Counted from the stretch's first letter, positions 1 to 12,049 are shown. The stretch: 64,000 nt of DNA from Papilionanthe hookeriana x Papilionanthe teres (GCA_022702705.1 CM040429.1:114119943-114183942), one strand, 5' to 3'. Translations and numbers: made by a program. Notes: generated by a model from the letters alone, not told the origin.

Positions 1-1578
1 GGCTTTTAAAGTGGTTTAAGGAAGTGGGCTTTTGGATTTAAAGTAAATTTAGGATGAAAATTTTGTAAAGTATTGTGCCAAATAAATGTTGAAATTGGTT
101 TAGGCATGTGTCATGAATGATTTGAAACAAGTTTAAAGTGATTTTGAATTGAATTGGGTTGAATTTGGGCTTTTTAGTTAAAGGGGCCAAAGTGGGTCAA
201 ATTGGGCTAACATGGGCTAAGGTTGGGCTAATGTTGGATTTGATGTAAAATTAATGTTGGGAAATGTTTATAGGAGTGTTACAAAGAGTTTTCAACTTTG
301 GTTGGGCTCTAATTTTGGGATTTAGGCCCATTTGGGTTCAGTTTAGGCTTAGGTCAATTTAAGGGATTTTTGGGTTAGGTTTAGGTGGAGTTTAGGTTCA
401 AATTTTGGGTAAATCAAGTTAGTATTTTGCTTGTGGGGATATTAGGAAGGTTTTAGAAAAGATTTGGGGCCAATTGGGTTGAGTTGGGTTGGTTTGGGCT
501 AGGTTTAGGTCATGGGCCAAAATTGGGCCTTTAGGCTTCAAATTAAAATTGGGCCCAAATGTCAATCAAATTAGACTTGGATTTGGTCTAAATTGCTATT
601 GGGGATATTTAATTGAAGTTTAGAATTTAATTATACCAAAATTGAGGTCAATTGGGGTGATTTGTTTTGATATTAGGTTCACTTGGGTTAAAAATGGGTC
701 AAATTGGGGGTTTTGGTAAAAGTGGGGTAAATTGGCAAAATTGGCCCATGGTGTAGTTGAACAAAATGAAATTGTAAATATTTGAGATTTTCTGGAATTT
801 TTTGGAAATTTTTAGAATTTTTGGATTTTTGGGGTAAAAGGGTATTTTGGCAATTTTGGGGGGTTTAGGGGTATTTTGGGAAATTTTGATATTTTTGGCC
901 AAAGATGGTCAATTTGAGTGGTGGGAAGTGTTTAGGATTGATTTGAGAGATTTTGAGTAATTTAGGTAATTTTGCAAATTTTGGGTCATTTCAAGGGTAT
1001 TTGGTAGGTTTGGTGGGTCCGGAGCCCCGGGGGTCAAAAACTAAAATTTTGAAAAAAGGAAGATTAATCAAATGTTAGTGAAATGGGATCAGTTTGGTTG
1101 AGCCATGAAGCCATATTAAGCCCATATGAGCCATGAGAGGACTCATTTGAGGCATTCACTATGTTGTTCCTAACCCTCTTAGCCAGGGGCTTAGGGGTTA
1201 AGGACCATACATATGAATTACCTACATGTCAGGAAGTCAAGTTGGGTGAGAGTGTGGTTTTAGGACTTGGGATGTGTGTGAGAGTGTAGTGTATGTGCAA
1301 GTCAACCCTCATCAGACCAGGCCAGCCAGGGTATTCCTAAGGCCAAAAAGTCCTATAGGGAACTCATCCTTTAAACCTCCACATTTGATTTCGTCCCTCT
1401 AGGTGATTAGGGGCCTACAATCAAGCTTGTGGGGTTTGCAGGGAGTTAAGAAGTAGTTTGAATTTCTAAATGGTGGGTTCTATTTCTAGTCCTCTAACAT
1501 TAGTCAATAAAAAGCCTAAGGCTAGATCCTAAGTACGAAAGAGAGAAGTAAAAGACCTCACCAAAATTGAGGTCAACA
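1..1578 (-). repeat. 3' LTR of element A (partial)
   Basis: The segment matches the outer part of element C's LTRs (about 36700-38299 and 57500-59102) along its length and ends with the same inverted terminus, reading TGTTGACCTCA on the minus strand. The rest of the LTR lies outside the window. It is rich in G and T on the plus strand and contains no gene. Confidence 0.85.
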
Positions 1579-1789
1579 TGATGATATATTCCTTGAAAAT
1601 TATGCATCTCATAAAATTCATATAAATCCAAAATAGACTGTGCAGGATCCTTGTCGATTTCTTCCAAAATGTCTATCAAAATCCATGTCTGGACAGTGAG
1701 ACACATGGGCAATAACATCACTTTCCAAGCCATCCTTGGCGGGAATGTCGTTCGGATGTGCATTAGAGGTGTGTTATTTTTCATGTAGC
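1579..1789 (-). other. 3' UTR remnant of element A, polypurine tract missing
   Basis: The sequence directly inside the LTR aligns with the stretch just after the AlkB gene in element C (about 40830-41038). Element C has about 2.5 kb between that stretch and its LTR, including a tandem array and the polypurine tract. Those parts are absent here, so element A has lost its plus-strand primer region. Confidence 0.65.
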
Positions 1790-3282
1790 TCACAACTCAT
1801 AAGGCTGGAGGATCTCTAGCTCTAGATCTGGTCAAAAGCAGAAAGACATCTTGTTATCATCCATCCTCCTAAAAGTGACGGAAACGTGCTGAAACGGTAC
1901 CCCTGGAATGCAGTGTTTCACTACGTCTGCTCCGTTTCCTTTTAGCACCAGAATAGAACCTACCGGTAGAGGTATCTCCAGTGGCCCTTCAAATTCTCTA
2001 GGGCCTACTATCCGGAGGTCTGATCCTACATGATGTTGCACTGATTGATGAAGGACACCGTACAGAAGGGTCTAACGAAATCATGATGATCTATGTGAGG
2101 TGGTATGTAGTCGCCTTCCTCATATATGTTGATGATACAGATGTTGGGTTTGAAATCTGCAAGTAATGCCCGCTATGTCACCATCCTTTTAACCATCCTC
2201 TTAATGATTCTTAGAATTGGATCAACATCACTACTATGGAAAATCCTCGGTGGATTTCCTTTCCTATCTTCGGCAAAGTTGTAGCAACATCCACATTGAA
2301 TTGTAACTCTTCCATTTCCTTTAAGCCATTTCCGGAGTTCTGAGTAGGTCTTTCCTCTTAAACGACCCGCCCGACCCAATTTCTGAAGGTCGAAGACACA
2401 ATCCACAATCTGTTGCTGCTTGTAATATGAAAATACATTCGTGTGTAGCTCAAGGCCTTCCAAGATATTAATATTATTGCCTCGAATTCTTTCAAAGTAC
2501 TCAAAGGTCTTCTTCTCAACTTTCTGAAGCTTCTCCAGCTCGTACTCTGGAATTATCTGGAACCGTCAAGGTATAGTAACGCACTGTGGGATGTATGGCT
2601 CAATTCCATCATGATCTCCTACATGTCTCACCTCTTCAGGGATAGTCTCCATCAAGACATCCTCCGGGGTTGCTTTCACAACATTTTTTCTTAGAGCTGG
2701 TGGTGTCCGCCTGACGCTGTGGCGCTAATTTTGTTTCTGGTCTCTTTGAAATTTCCTTCACCTTATCTGCTGTCCTCTGAGTTGATCTCTTCTTTTCTGG
2801 TTCCTGCCAAACCGGCTTCTTCGATGAACTTCCACCAATGGTCGGAGTGTTTCTTTATGTTGGTCCTCTGCTAGCTTGCTCAGCATCTTGTGAATATGGC
2901 GGTTCTTATTTCTTTGTTGGGTCGGAGTGAGAGTAGCTCTTCTTACTTTATAAAACTCAATGGGCATGGCACTGACAAGCCTGCCTTCTGCTGTAGTAAT
3001 CATGGACTTGACTTTCTTATCTGCTCCAATTACACGAGCGGTGTTCATTTTCCTTTTCTTGTCGGTAGCCTATTGACTCGGGCCACCCAATTTTACCACT
3101 GTCTGGTTGCGTAACTCATCCCAGTCAATCGGGGTCCAATCGGCCTTTTCGTATTGTAACTCGAATAGTGTGAAATTAGAGTTGATCTAAATCACAGCCC
3201 CATCCTTCATCTTTTCTTCATTAAGTGCTAAACTCACACCATTCTTGAAGTTCAGAATCAACTGCCCGTTCGACAACTTCAT
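1790..3282 (-). pseudogene. Third gene of element A: N-terminal domain plus AlkB-like oxygenase (broken)
   Basis: This is the element A copy of the env-position gene seen intact in part in element C. Reading leftwards there is an N-terminal segment (after an ATG at 3282-3280, in frame but two codons upstream of the ATG used in B and C), a basic linker with a TLTPTQQRN-like motif, and the AlkB domain at about 1790-2540. The iron-binding HxD (HID, His codon at 2095-2097), the distal His in KHCIPGV and the FRRM arginine are present. Breaks: a stop at about 2173 where the other copies have Trp, a one-base frameshift near 2040, another stop near 1832, and stops in the N-terminal part. The CAG splice acceptor found before the gene in B and C is changed (CGCAT). 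I see a pseudogene; the RNA-demethylase function is inferred from the family. Confidence 0.85.
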
Positions 3283-3615
3283 GCGAAAATAAGGAAGGAA
3301 TCAGATGGTTGTATCAAGAACGAGAACAATAAGAAAATTTATTCATGAATGAAAATTTTTTTTTATTGTTTATTAATTTCATTTGAGTCTTAATAAAATA
3401 GGAAAATATGAGGAAAATCAGGAATGAGTTCTGATTAGAAAGGAAAGTTCAAATTTTATTATTCAGATGATTTCTTTCGCATACTTTCCTTTTAACACAT
3501 ATATTATTTTGTTCATCATTTTTCTTTTTAATTTTTGGTTCGGACCAGTTACAAGTGATTACTATGCCCATGCTTCTAGGAATGAACTCATTTTTAATGT
3601 TCATCCTTCAAAACA
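3283..3615 (-). other. Spacer between integrase and third gene, element A
   Basis: AT-rich non-coding stretch with T-rich runs. Its right end (about 3539-3583) holds a block that is also found just after the integrase stop in elements B (20414-20460) and C (42764-42810), reading CTAGAAGCA..GGGC on the element's sense strand. In B and C the other end of this spacer carries a good splice acceptor; here that acceptor is mutated. Confidence 0.6.
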
Positions 3616-4606
3616 TCAGGTTGCATAATACTTCTTTAAATATCGTCCATTGATTGGAAGCATAGATCGCTTTCCACGGCAATTCACAAGTTGGGAGGAA
3701 CCTCCTGAGTAGACTGTCTCGACCACGAACGACCCCTCCCAAGTCGATTCAAATTTACCATCCCATCTTACGGTGTGCAAGAATAAGCCTCTTAAGAACG
3801 AGAACCAAGTCACCGACTTTGAATGTTCTTGGGCGGATCAGTTTGTCGTGGGCCTGGATCATCCTGGCTTGATACAATTCTAGATTCTACTGCACTAAAA
3901 ATCATCTTCCTTCCAAGCATTCCAGCTCTTCTAGCCATATTTTGGCATTTTTCTACTTAGTAATCTTGTCTGCGACTGTAATTCTGAGAGACGGAAGCTG
4001 AACCTCCAAGGGAAAGACGGCCTCGGACCCATATACCAGGGCATAGGGTGTAAACTGGGTAAGAGTTCTGAAAGTTGCTCTGTAGGCCCATTAGACTTAT
4101 AAAAACTTCTCGTGCCAATTTCTCTTATTTTCGCCCAAAGTTTTCTTTAAGATTTGGATGAATGTTTTATTAAATGCCTCGGCCAAGCCGTTTGCTCTTG
4201 GGTAGTAGATCGTCAAATAGTGCCAGTCGATCCCGTGCCTTTTAAGAAAATTGTTAATCTTCATGCTTTTGAATGCTAACACGTTATCTGAGATAATTCT
4301 GCTCGGTACCCCAAAACAGAAAACCACTTGATTCTTCCAAAATTGTAGCAAGTGGTGTGCCTTCACTTCTCTGAGCGGTATTGCTTCTACATACTTTAAA
4401 AAGTAATTTGTCGCTGCAAGGACGAAACGATGCCCTCTTGAAGAAGGCGGTTCTATCAGACCCATTATGTATGTGCCCCAACACTCAAATGGCCATGACG
4501 CGACTGTCGGATGTAAGACATTTAGAGGTTGGTGTAGAACCAGTCCATGCACATAGCACTGGTGACAACTCTTGGCAACTTTCATGCAGTCGGTCATCAT
4601 TGAGGG
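3616..4606 (-). pseudogene. Integrase core and C-terminus of element A (interrupted)
   Basis: The integrase catalytic core is at about 4097-4606 and a GPY/F-type C-terminal module (WEGSFVVETVYSGG) at about 3616-3813. In the core the first catalytic Asp has become Tyr (CWGTYIMG; the sister copies have CWGTDIVG), while the second Asp (ISDN) and the Glu (NGLAEAF) are kept. A stop follows NWHEKFL near 4097 and the linker to the C-terminus is out of frame. The N-terminal zinc-binding half continues at 30738 on the far side of element B. Without the first Asp it could not catalyse strand transfer. Confidence 0.9.
4602..4606. repeat. Target-site duplication of element B, left copy (GAGGG)
   Basis: GAGGG directly precedes the TGTTGACC start of element B and is repeated after its final CCGACA at 30733-30737. 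Removing element B and one copy restores the integrase reading of element A (compare element C at about 43810-43820). Confidence 0.95.
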
Positions 4607-7600
4607 TGTTGACCTCATTTTGGTGAGGTCCTTTTCTTTACTCTTAGTGCTTAGGATCTAGCCATAGGACTTCTCCTTGACAATCCTAGAAGACTAGAGA
4701 TGGAACCCACCATTTAGAAATTCAAACCAAATCTTAGTTATCTTTGGAATCCTACATCGATGGTCATCAACCTCCAAATCACTTGGAAGGTTGAGACTAA
4801 TGTGTGATAAGACAAAGATGAATTCCTATAGGATGTTCAAGCCTTAAGGACTACCCTGGGTGGCCTTGTGTTGGTGAGGTCTAGCTTACACACACTGCAC
4901 TCTCACACCCATCCTAAAACCTAAATTATCCCTACCCAATCTCGACTCCTGGTTCATTGGAGCACTCATGTGGCTAAGTCCAAACCCCTAGCCCTTGGCT
5001 AAGAGGGTTAAGAACAACCTATGAGATTCTCAAAATGGACATCTCTTGGTCCATGGCTTACTCTAAGCTTTCCCATTCCCCTCAACCTTAACCAAACTTC
5101 ATTTTTGCTAAAATCCCTGGTTTTGACATTGGGTCCTTAAACTTACCCAAAATTACCTAAATTGCCCCTACAACCACCAAATCATCCAAAAATTTCCAAA
5201 AATTACCCAAAAATTCCCTAAACTCCTAAGAAACATTTTTAAACAATTCCCACCTCTTAAATCCACCAAAATACACCAATACCCTCCAAATAATCTCCAA
5301 ATATCCTAAATACCCCTTTTAGCCCAAAATTTCAAAAATTCAAAAAATTCCTAAAAAATTCCAAAAAATCCCAAATATTCGTAATTTCATTTTGTTAAAC
5401 TACACCATAAGCTAATTTTTCCCAAATAACTCACTTTTTCCAAAATGCCAGATTTGACCTATTTTAACTTAAGTGAACCCAATGTCAAACCAAATCAATC
5501 CAATTAACCCCAATCTTGCCCAACGTCAATTCTAAACTTCAATTCAATTCTAAACTTCAATTCAACATCCACAATACCAATTTAAACCAAATCCAACCCC
5601 AATTTGATTCACATTTGAGTTCAATTCCATTTTAAACCTATAGCCCTAATTTTGGCCTATGCCCAAACTTGGCCCAAACCAACCCAATCCAACTCAATTT
5701 TCCCCAATTTCAATTCCAAACTTTTCCTAATACACCTCTACCCCAAGCACAACATCAATTGGCCCTCAATTTAAGCTCAAACACTACTCAAAATCCCTTT
5801 GAAATCAAAACCCCCAAATTTGCCCTAAAGTTGTCACCTATCCATAATCCTCCAAATTGAATCCCCTAAACCCAAAATCTCCTCCCAATTGATGTTGGGA
5901 ACTTATCAATACATTCCCCTAGACTGTTTGAAACTTTTAATTGGGTCTAGACCCCACCTTAACCCAACTAGGACCCAAGTTGATTTAACCTTGCCTAAAT
6001 TAACCAAAATCCCTAAATCCACCTAATTGACCTTTCAATTAAACTCAAAACCATTCCATGTCTTCATGAAAGTTTTTCATGGCAATCATTCCTACAATGT
6101 TTATTAAGAAACTTGTACCTAACTCAAAACCAAACTCAAGTTAGCCCAACCTAAACCCAAGTGAGCCAATTTGAACCCATAGCCTAACCAAACCAATTTG
6201 AACCAAATGTGGCAAAACCAACCCTTCCACAGCCACTAAGTGAACCCTAGGAACCACCCTAGATCCACCTAGCCCAAGCTAGTGAGACATGGACCAAAGG
6301 ATCCCCAAATTAAAAGATTTACTTCCATAAGTGCCTTAAACACCTTGGATCCTTACCATATTTTCTCCCTAAGCTTTAATTACTACATTTGATGGCCTGG
6401 CTGACCTGACCACTGGTTGACCTGACCCATGGCTAGCTCCCCAGTCCTTGCTGACCGGCCTAGTCACCGGAGGGGACCAAAACCGAGAGCCACAACTAGG
6501 CTAAACTCAACCAAATCTCCCCAACTATCCACCTCATCCAAAATTGAACTTGGAGCTCCACTGCCCTCCACCTAAGAACTTGAATTCATCCCCCAATGGA
6601 ACCCTGGCTCAGCCCCATGGCCCTGGCCATATAACTCACCTCTCTCGACCATGAGAGAGGTGTTGAAACTTTTTTCATCAAAACCCCTCCCAATTGATCC
6701 CAGAGCTCCTCCCAGCCAAGAGAAGCTTGGCTTCACTGCTTTCCAGCCCTCACCCCTACTGGCTGAGCCCAATTTTTGAGTTTAATCTCAGACTAAAAAC
6801 CAGGACACTTACCAAATCTCCACAGAAATTAAATTAACTTCTCCCACACCTTCAATAGAGGTAGAAAAGAAGTTTCCCAGTGAAAGCCCCCTCACCAGGC
6901 TAGCCATTCCTTCTATCGGCCAGAGCTCGAAATCGGGCTTGGACGAAGTCATACCTAAGCAATTCACCAGGACTAGAGGCTTCATCTGTAGGCTCCTCCA
7001 GCTCCAACAAATGTGTCGAGCACATTCAATCGAGGCTTAACCTCTTGAACCAAGTTATGGAAACTCCTCTTGCTCCCGAGTTTCCAGCGATTCTCCATTT
7101 TGTTCCATTTCATTTCAATGTGCTTTAGCCGTATAGATGTGTAGCCCTTATTTAGACGAGCATGTACATAGAAACCGCACTTGATTTAGTTGAGTATCGT
7201 GTGAGATCTTAGGATTAGAAGGTGGACAGCTCTCAGAACGCACCAGTCGTAGACGTTGACCAGCCGCCATTGGATCGAGCGTGTATCAGATGGATGACCA
7301 GGATCGAGCCGGATAGGAGCTTGGAATGGAACCGCGGGCCGCGTGGCTACCAAGTCAGATGGCGGTGTCGAACAGGAGCACGCCTCGTGGAGCTTCGACC
7401 CACCCTAGGTTGAGGTGGCGCCGAAATTACCTATTTTCTGATTTAATTAAATGCCCAGAATTTTAAAAATGCATATCTTTGTGTAGAAAAATCCTAAAAA
7501 TAAACTAAAATACCCTCTTGCTCAGTGAATAGAGGAGAACAATGTGGAAAAAGAATTAAGTTATTTTATTAAGTATTTTATTTTTAATTAAGTTAATATT

Positions 7601-9942
7601 GTTCTAAGTATTTTAATTCTCCATTCATGCATACAATTCACCATGGCATGAGACCATAGAGCTTTTGTAGCCTCTGATCTTGGGAACATTCTCTGAATTT
7701 TCCAAGGCCAAAGGCTATGTCTGTAAGGAGTTATCTATTTTCCAAGTTTTTATGCTTTTTTTGTTATTTTAACTCTAGTAATTAGCATATTATTTGGAAA
7801 ATTCTAGAAAAATTAGGATAGCTTCCCTATGACAAGAGGAACTTGGGATAATTATGGCATGACTTAAAATGTTGTAAATATTCCTAATACCTCACTTGAT
7901 CCAAAATTAACATTGAATTAATTAAGGCAAATTAAAAATAAAAATAACTTGAAATCAATTCTCCACTTATCTTTAGGGTCACAGGGACCCCCATAAAAAG
8001 TTTGAAATTAACTAAAAATGGTTTAACCCATTAAATGGATTTTCTATGTAACATAGCCACTTTTAAACTTTAAAAATTCATAAAACTCAAAATGTATTTA
8101 AAAAATTCACCAAATTCATTTTGAGGCCTCTCAGGTATCAGAAAAGCCTAAGAAAATTGAAATTGGAATTTTTCTAAAATTTTCATTTTTCACCCTATTT
8201 TGAATATTTTAATAATTAAAAATAATAAAAAATCACAAAAATAATAAAATTTATAAAAATATCGTATTTTTCTTCCTAATCACTTAGGAACCAACCAAAT
8301 ATTTTTTTTAAGTCCCTAGGAAAAGATATTGAAATTTAGATGCTTTATGTAATTTTTAATATTAAAAATGGATTTTTCAACTCTTCCAACTAAAATAATT
8401 CTAAAAATTTAAAGAAAATTTAGAAAAAGAAAAAAAAATATTTCTCTAAGTTCTTTGAGGTCAGAGAGATTTAAGAAAAATATAAAATTTAATTTTCAAC
8501 TTTAATTTTATTTTATAATTAATTCATACACTGAAAATTAAAATAATTATAATAAATAAAATATAATTCAAAAATTCACCAAAATTGGTCTAAGTGTTCC
8601 TCTAGTTAGTAGAAATCTCCCATAATTTTGCCAAGGACAGAAACTTTACCTTGGTCATGTAGTAGAATCTTCATTGAAAATCCCCTATTTTCATTGAAAT
8701 AATTATATAAATTAAATTAAATATAGAAAAATCATATTTTCTCCTCTAATGTCATAATTGTCACATGGGTGAGGCGACATAAAAATTTCAAGTTCATTTG
8801 AGCTTAATTTGATGAATTATGAGATGAATATGCTTAAGAGGGCATTAAGGTAATTAAAAGGTTTTAAGTTTAATTAAAATTTTGGTTTAACCAGAGGAAG
8901 GGGTATAATATTTCATCATAACTTTCCATTTTAAAGATTGAAACTAAGGTAGTTAAGGGGTAGAAACCCATTAATCACATTAAACATTTAAAAGAGAAGC
9001 CTTAATTAATCAAATCATGAAACTTTGGAAGTTAATTAAGAAATGAATTATCAAGGTTAAGGGGTTTAATATAGGAAGATTCTAATTTTTTGAAATTCAA
9101 TCCCTAATCAATGAATTGATCAAACATCACCCAACTTTGATTAAGTGAAATTGTTACAAATAATGTTTGAAATAAAAAAAAAGAAGGGATAATCTTGAAA
9201 TTTTAAAATTAAATTGATAGCTTAAAAATACTTAAGGAAAAATGATTTAAAGATCAAATTAAGATAACTTAAAATATTAAAACTAGATTGAAATCACCCA
9301 TAACTAAGACTGAAACAAAACTGGAATATTTAGGTCAATTTAAAAACAATTCATAATCAGGGCATTAAAATTTAACCAATTAAAAGTTAATTAAAAAAAA
9401 AACATCACAATTAAGTTACAACAAGCTCAAGTCATTAAAACTTAAATGAACCAAAAGATACTTTTTCAACATAAATGACCTAAAACATATGGAAATAAAT
9501 CACCTTGAAATCATTAATCCAACATCAATTAAGAATGGTTAAATCTTTAATGAATTAGCTTGCCCCTAAAGGCTTTCATTATCATAATTCTCAAATGAAG
9601 TATCAAATGAAATGTCACTTTATTCATAAGATAATCAAACATCCTGATTCACTGAGCAAGAGTAGCTCGGAGAATTGATTCACCACCACAATGAAACTAA
9701 CTGAACTCAAAATAATCCCTAAAATGTTTAAGAAGATGTTCAAAATCCAATTCCGAGCACTTCCCTAACTTGATGGGATGTTTTAAAAGAATAGTGAGAC
9801 TTCATTGTTCTTTGGTGAAGAAAATCATCCTTAATAAAACACAGGAAACTAGACGTCATAGGAAATGACTAGCAATAGGATTAGAATTTTGGTAGACAAC
9901 CAAAACCTTCCCTTAGCTTTGCCTAAGAGATACTTGTTGCAA

Positions 9943-9953
9943 CTATATAAACG
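9943..9953 (+). promoter_or_regulatory. TATA-like box in 5' LTR of element B
   Basis: CTATATAAACG lies about 5.3 kb into the LTR, some 60 bases upstream of the possible splice donor at 10004. It would place the transcript start near 9975, leaving a long R-U5. The 3' LTR copy is degraded at this place and I do not find a clear equivalent in element C, so the call is weak. Confidence 0.35.
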
Positions 9954-10000
9954 CTTTAACATGTGTTTTAAGTGCAGGTGAAAATGACGGGAGTGCCCAC

Positions 10001-10010
10001 TAGGTATTCA
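10001..10010 (+). other. Possible 5' splice donor in LTR of element B
   Basis: Here the sequence is TAG|GTATTC; the 3' LTR has the stronger CCAG|GTATGC (GT at 29381), and element C has CCAG|GTACGC on the minus strand in both LTRs (GT at 53215-53214 and 32379-32378). A donor-like site kept in both LTR subfamilies could join to the acceptors before gag (12046) and before the third gene (20713). This is inference from motif matches. Confidence 0.35.
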
Positions 10011-11012
10011 TTTAAGTTTATTGCAATTTACATTTTGCAATTTATTAAATGTCTTACTGTCCTGTACTTATAAATGCATGAAAATGACTGAACACATCAT
10101 GTTTAAACAACTCAAAATTTAATCACCAACAAAAATAAAATTGCAATTATAACTAAAATTAAAATGTCTCGTTGGATGATCGGGAATCCCTCGGATAATG
10201 TAACCCACATGTTGCTAGCGAGATTTCCCACGGTCTAAATGAAAGTGTGGAACTCATTCAGTTGAGTTTAGCAAATTCATTTGGACTAAGTGAATCCGAT
10301 GAAAATAGCAGTGTCGGGATGACAGAACCGTGGGATCTTAATCGATTCTGCTTAATCAAATTTAAGATTCATTTTAATTAAAATACTAAGCCATCTGAAT
10401 TTTCAACCTCTCTAAACTAGAATACTTCTCTCATCTCATGATTGCTACCTTCTAAAACTAAACCTCTACAACAATAAGGAGCTTGGAGCATAGTGGGCAG
10501 CACGACCATCTTCAACAGCAAAACTTTTGTCGACTTCAGCAAAACCTTTCTTAGAATTAAATAACCAAGCCATAGGATTTCGAGGTAGTTTTCTTAGTGC
10601 AACATAAATCCTCAACTTGTTGTTAGGTATTTGCGTAATCATGTTACACAAATTAAGTCCTAACCGGTCTTAGGACTCCAAGGTAGTCGTTTGGTACGAG
10701 ATAAACCCTCACATCTTCGAGGCTACTTGTGTGATTAAGTCATACAAATATAAGTCCTAATTAACTAAAATTGGCATGATTGAAACATTAAATAGTACTC
10801 TTAATTTAAAGCCAAACAATAGGATAGTTCGGGAAGTTACCAAGATTCTGCTTGGATCCCTAGCTTCTCCTATTTCTTTTTCCATTGGATTCTTGAAATA
10901 ATTGTTCCAAATTTGAGCTATTCCCTATTGAAATTTCCAAAATCCAATTTGTTTGAAACCTTAAACTTTAAAATTCTTGAGAGAAAAACCACTGATCATT
11001 ATCAAGAGTTTT

Positions 11013-11241
11013 CTTAAATGATTCCCGTCATTTAAGATGTAATTAACTATAGGGGCTTGCCCTTATAGGGAACTTGAAGAACTCAGGTAATATAAACCCT
11101 GCTTAATTCCTTTATATTAAGCAGGGGAACTTGTCGGCTTATAAAATTGGTTGGCAGACCAAATAGATGTCACAAATCTTCTAGTTTATTTAATCAAGCC
11201 CCCTCATCAAGCAGTGTGTCTATCCCTTGATATAGATACAC
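11013..11241 (+). promoter_or_regulatory. Cluster of four RNA hairpins near the LTR 3' end (element B, 5' LTR)
   Basis: Hairpin 1 (11013-11036) has a 9-bp stem CTTAAATGA/TCATTTAAG and loop TTCCCG. Hairpin 2 (11047-11068) pairs CTATAGGGG with CCCTTATAG. Hairpin 3 (11097-11126) has an 11-bp perfect stem CCCTGCTTAAT/ATTAAGCAGGG. Hairpin 4 (11214-11241) pairs GTGTGTCTAT with ATAGATACAC. The same four occur in order in the 3' LTR and in element C's 5' LTR, with paired changes in hairpin 1. They would lie in the 5' end of the genomic RNA, just before the primer site. Confidence 0.7.
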
Positions 11242-11356
11242 GGTTTTTGATGTGGTGCTCGTTTACATAAACTATCTGGGATGTGAGATCGGTTTAATTT
11301 CATATCTTTAAATTTTCAAACTTAAAATTATTTTTAAAATAATATGTTACTTTTAA

Positions 11357-11359
<3 letters not shown>

Positions 11360-11427
<68 letters not shown>
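11360..11427. repeat. (AT)n microsatellite in 5' LTR of element B
   Basis: About 33 AT dinucleotides in a row. The 3' LTR has only about seven at the matching place (near 30690), so the run expanded after insertion. Confidence 0.95.
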
Positions 11428-11428
<1 letters not shown>

Positions 11429-11460
11429 AAATTAAAACCTAAAAATATGCCGACAGCTTC

Positions 11461-11478
11461 TGGCGACTCCGCTGGGGA
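11461..11478 (+). other. Primer-binding site of element B
   Basis: TGGCGACTCCGCTGGGGA starts five bases after the LTR end and begins with TGG, as expected for pairing with the CCA end of a tRNA. It is not the initiator-Met type (TGGTATCAGAGC). I do not assign the tRNA. Element C has the same site with one change at 51649-51666. Confidence 0.9.
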
Positions 11479-12049
11479 GTAGTTCCTCTCTCCATTTTGA
11501 TCAGATGGTTTTGCTTTCATAAATCGGTAGTGAGTCCATACCCCTAGTGGACAAAATTACCATTCTTTCTGTTGCATACCTCACTCATTTCTGTCTTGAG
11601 CGAGTTTAGTCAACTCCTTTTTGGATTTTGGAGCCACTATTTAGACATCCTTAAATAGAGAGGTTCCAGAATCCTCCCACCTCCCCAAAGAGGCGAGGTA
11701 GACCCCCAATAGGTGTTAGCTTAGGAACTGTCCTTTGAGTTGAGAAGTCTTATGAGACTTTCTCTTCCTTTCCAATTCTGGATTGGATCCCTTTCCTTCT
11801 CTATAACATTCCTCCTTTAACTGTTTTGTTCCTAACAAGCAAACCTTCTAACAAACAACCCTTTAATAAACAAACCTTTTTAAAATTGTAAATACACGAA
11901 TAAGACAGAATCTGAAAATACCTTATAAATAAAACTAAGAAAACAAAAAGATAAATGAAATTATGTTCGGACTCTTTCTCGTCCTGGAAAGTTTTGAGAC
12001 AAAAGGAAGCGTAATTTGGAACTGACGTTCAGAATCTACCCTGCAGAAG
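11479..12049 (+). other. 5' leader of element B
   Basis: Non-coding stretch between primer site and gag. It holds GACCCCCAATAGGTGT at 11701-11716, the exact reverse complement of the polypurine-tract region at 24033-24048. It ends in a splice-acceptor-like CCCTGCAG (AG at 12045-12046) four bases before the gag ATG; element C has CCTTGCAG at the same place. A donor-like G|GTAGTG lies near 11527 and is also kept in element C. Confidence 0.7.

Larger units (their letters stand above)
1..4606 (-). mobile_element. Element A, left part: Tat-clade Ty3/gypsy retrotransposon (3' end)
   Basis: This is the 3' part of a minus-strand element. From right to left it holds the integrase core and C-terminus, a spacer, the third gene with an AlkB domain, a short 3' UTR remnant and part of the 3' LTR, which is cut by the window edge. 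The integrase is interrupted at 4606/4607 by element B and resumes at 30738. Homology to elements B and C runs along its whole length, so it belongs to the same family. Its genes carry stops and frameshifts, so it is a dead copy. Confidence 0.9.
4607..11455 (+). repeat. 5' LTR of element B
   Basis: It runs from TGTTGACCTCA to GCCGACA and ends six bases before the primer-binding site. It pairs with 24053-30732. The first half is rich in C and A on this strand and the second half is AT-rich. A TATA-like box lies near 9943, a possible splice donor at 10004, four hairpins at 11013-11241, and an (AT)n run at 11360-11427. I see no gene in it; the short frames are not shared between LTR copies in a way that suggests coding. 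Confidence 0.95.

Noticed and set aside
4381..4626. Plus-strand frames opposite integrase (also 45285-45682, 43648-43839)
   Set aside because: They are antisense shadows of conserved integrase and RT codons.
5669..5860. Pro/Asn/Gln-rich frames in element B LTRs (also 25058-25297)
   Set aside because: They come from CA-rich low-complexity LTR sequence. No domain is seen and they are not kept in element C.
10466..10651. Short antisense LTR frame (RIYVALRKLP...GRAAHYAPSS) similar to one at 52485-52685
   Set aside because: The two frames resemble each other, but codon by codon I count about 16 amino-acid changes against about 6 silent ones, and the copy in B's 3' LTR has a stop. This fits related DNA and not a kept protein.
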